DNA of 43,497 nucleotides from Hallerella sp964501065 (lineage in GTDB: Bacteria; Fibrobacterota; Fibrobacteria; Fibrobacterales; Fibrobacteraceae). The stretch lies in the NCBI GenBank assembly GCA_964501065.1, contig CAZCRF010000016.1, forward strand, positions 1-43,497, written 5' to 3'. Positions 43,211-43,497 of the stretch are shown here, piece by piece; within the stretch, counting starts at the first letter, position 1, and every line of letters begins with the position of its first letter. Both the position numbers and the translations under genes were made by a program. The notes under the pieces are model-generated. The model was not told the DNA's origin and made no database searches. It worked only from the letters and a program-made list of their open reading frames with translations.

Positions 43211-43497
43211 ATGGATAAATCTTCCCCGAAGGCAAAGCTTTGGCTCGGCCTCCTATCTTTCTTTATCTGTTTCTTTGGATGCGGAGGCGAAACCGAAATC
43301 GTTTACGATTGGGAGAACCCTCCCCCTGCCGAATTGTTGAAGGAATACCATAAAGAAAGCACCACAAGCGCGCCAAGGACTTCCGCAGCTGAAGAACTCA
43401 AGCCCAAAGACGACACCCTTTGCGTCTACCAGGATTTTTCCGATGGAATGTGTAAATTTCTTTCTGTAAAATCAAAAGGGTCCGGAGAACTCGCCGT
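43211..43497 (+). CDS. Lipoprotein, N-terminal part (runs off the window)
   Basis: The first 95 codons of a lipoprotein, open to the window edge. The signal is MDKSSPKAKLWLGLLSFFIC and FFGC with Cys 24 as the lipidated residue. The mature part starts GGETEIVYDW and has Ser/Thr/Glu-rich text, then a Cys pair (DTLCVYQDFSDGMCKFL). No domain is recognised. GAGGA lies 8 nt before ATG 43211. A stronger site (GGAGGAG, 43181-43187) serves an ATG at 43195 that opens a 7-codon frame in another phase, ending at 43218 and overlapping this start. Confidence 0.7.
   Translation, partial: MDKSSPKAKLWLGLLSFFICFFGCGGETEIVYDWENPPPAELLKEYHKESTTSAPRTSAAEELKPKDDTLCVYQDFSDGMCKFLSVKSKGSGELA

Noticed and set aside
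1..43497. tRNA, rRNA and known riboswitches
   Set aside because: I looked for cloverleaf arms with TTCGA-type loops, rRNA cores and common riboswitch cores in the intergenic stretches and saw none.

Overview
The window comes from a Fibrobacter-like bacterium (phylum Fibrobacterota). The evidence is a secreted lipoprotein ending in the Fibrobacter succinogenes major paralogous domain, long Ser-rich (SSSSAESSSS-type) linkers in surface proteins, a Bacteroidetes/Fibrobacter-style short primary-type sigma factor, and a Gram-negative envelope (outer-membrane protein, many lipoproteins). A run of exactly 100 N (38630-38729) inside a tandem repeat shows a scaffolded draft assembly.

Layout. 1-391: intergenic repeats and a strong promoter. 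392-3301: flavodoxin, then a small PacL/DUF6110-like protein and a P1B-type metal ATPase. 3304-5457: NagD-type HAD phosphatase (minus), rsmE, slyD. 5686-6651: a very GC-rich Rpn/PD-(D/E)XK transposase-like gene. 6821-7729: lipoprotein (minus). 7818-10130: class A penicillin-binding protein 1A. 10137-20016: a minor-pilin operon on the minus strand (FimT/FimU-, PilV-, PilW- and giant PilX-like). 20104-21546: dnaA. 21547-22223: repeat-rich intergenic DNA with one perfect DnaA box. 22224-24395: helicase-acyltransferase fusion. 24490-26193: collagen-like/Cys-repeat lipoprotein. 26555-28323: LPG-synthase-type membrane protein and methyltransferase. 28611-29423: sigma factor. 29473-32412: MATE, radical SAM and trmB operon. 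32542-34227: proS. 34292-36734: FKBP_N-thioredoxin lipoprotein, pepT. 36786-38372: efp and, divergently, epmB. 38373-39160: a 105-bp tandem repeat array with the assembly gap. 39161-43086: outer-membrane protein, uvrC, dinB. 43211-end: start of another lipoprotein.

The most striking structure is at 10137-11803. The giant PilX-like pilus protein (2229 aa) ends in a Ser-rich linker, the peptide EYAGGS, and a 260-aa C-terminal domain. A perfect 20-bp inverted copy of the DNA encoding EYAGGS lies 6 bp after the PBP1A stop codon. It opens in frame into a start-less 258-aa alternative C-terminal domain pointing the opposite way. The two cassettes lie tail to tail between the inverted repeats, so inversion would swap one pilus-tip C-terminus for the other in frame. 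This resembles a two-state shufflon. No recombinase is encoded in the window.

Other coherent groups are EF-P with its beta-lysylation enzyme EpmB, UvrC with DinB (ATGA overlap), and the four-gene minor-pilin operon. A dispersed family of intergenic repeats occurs at about 229-261, 21840-22200, 26450-26540 and 38420-38905.
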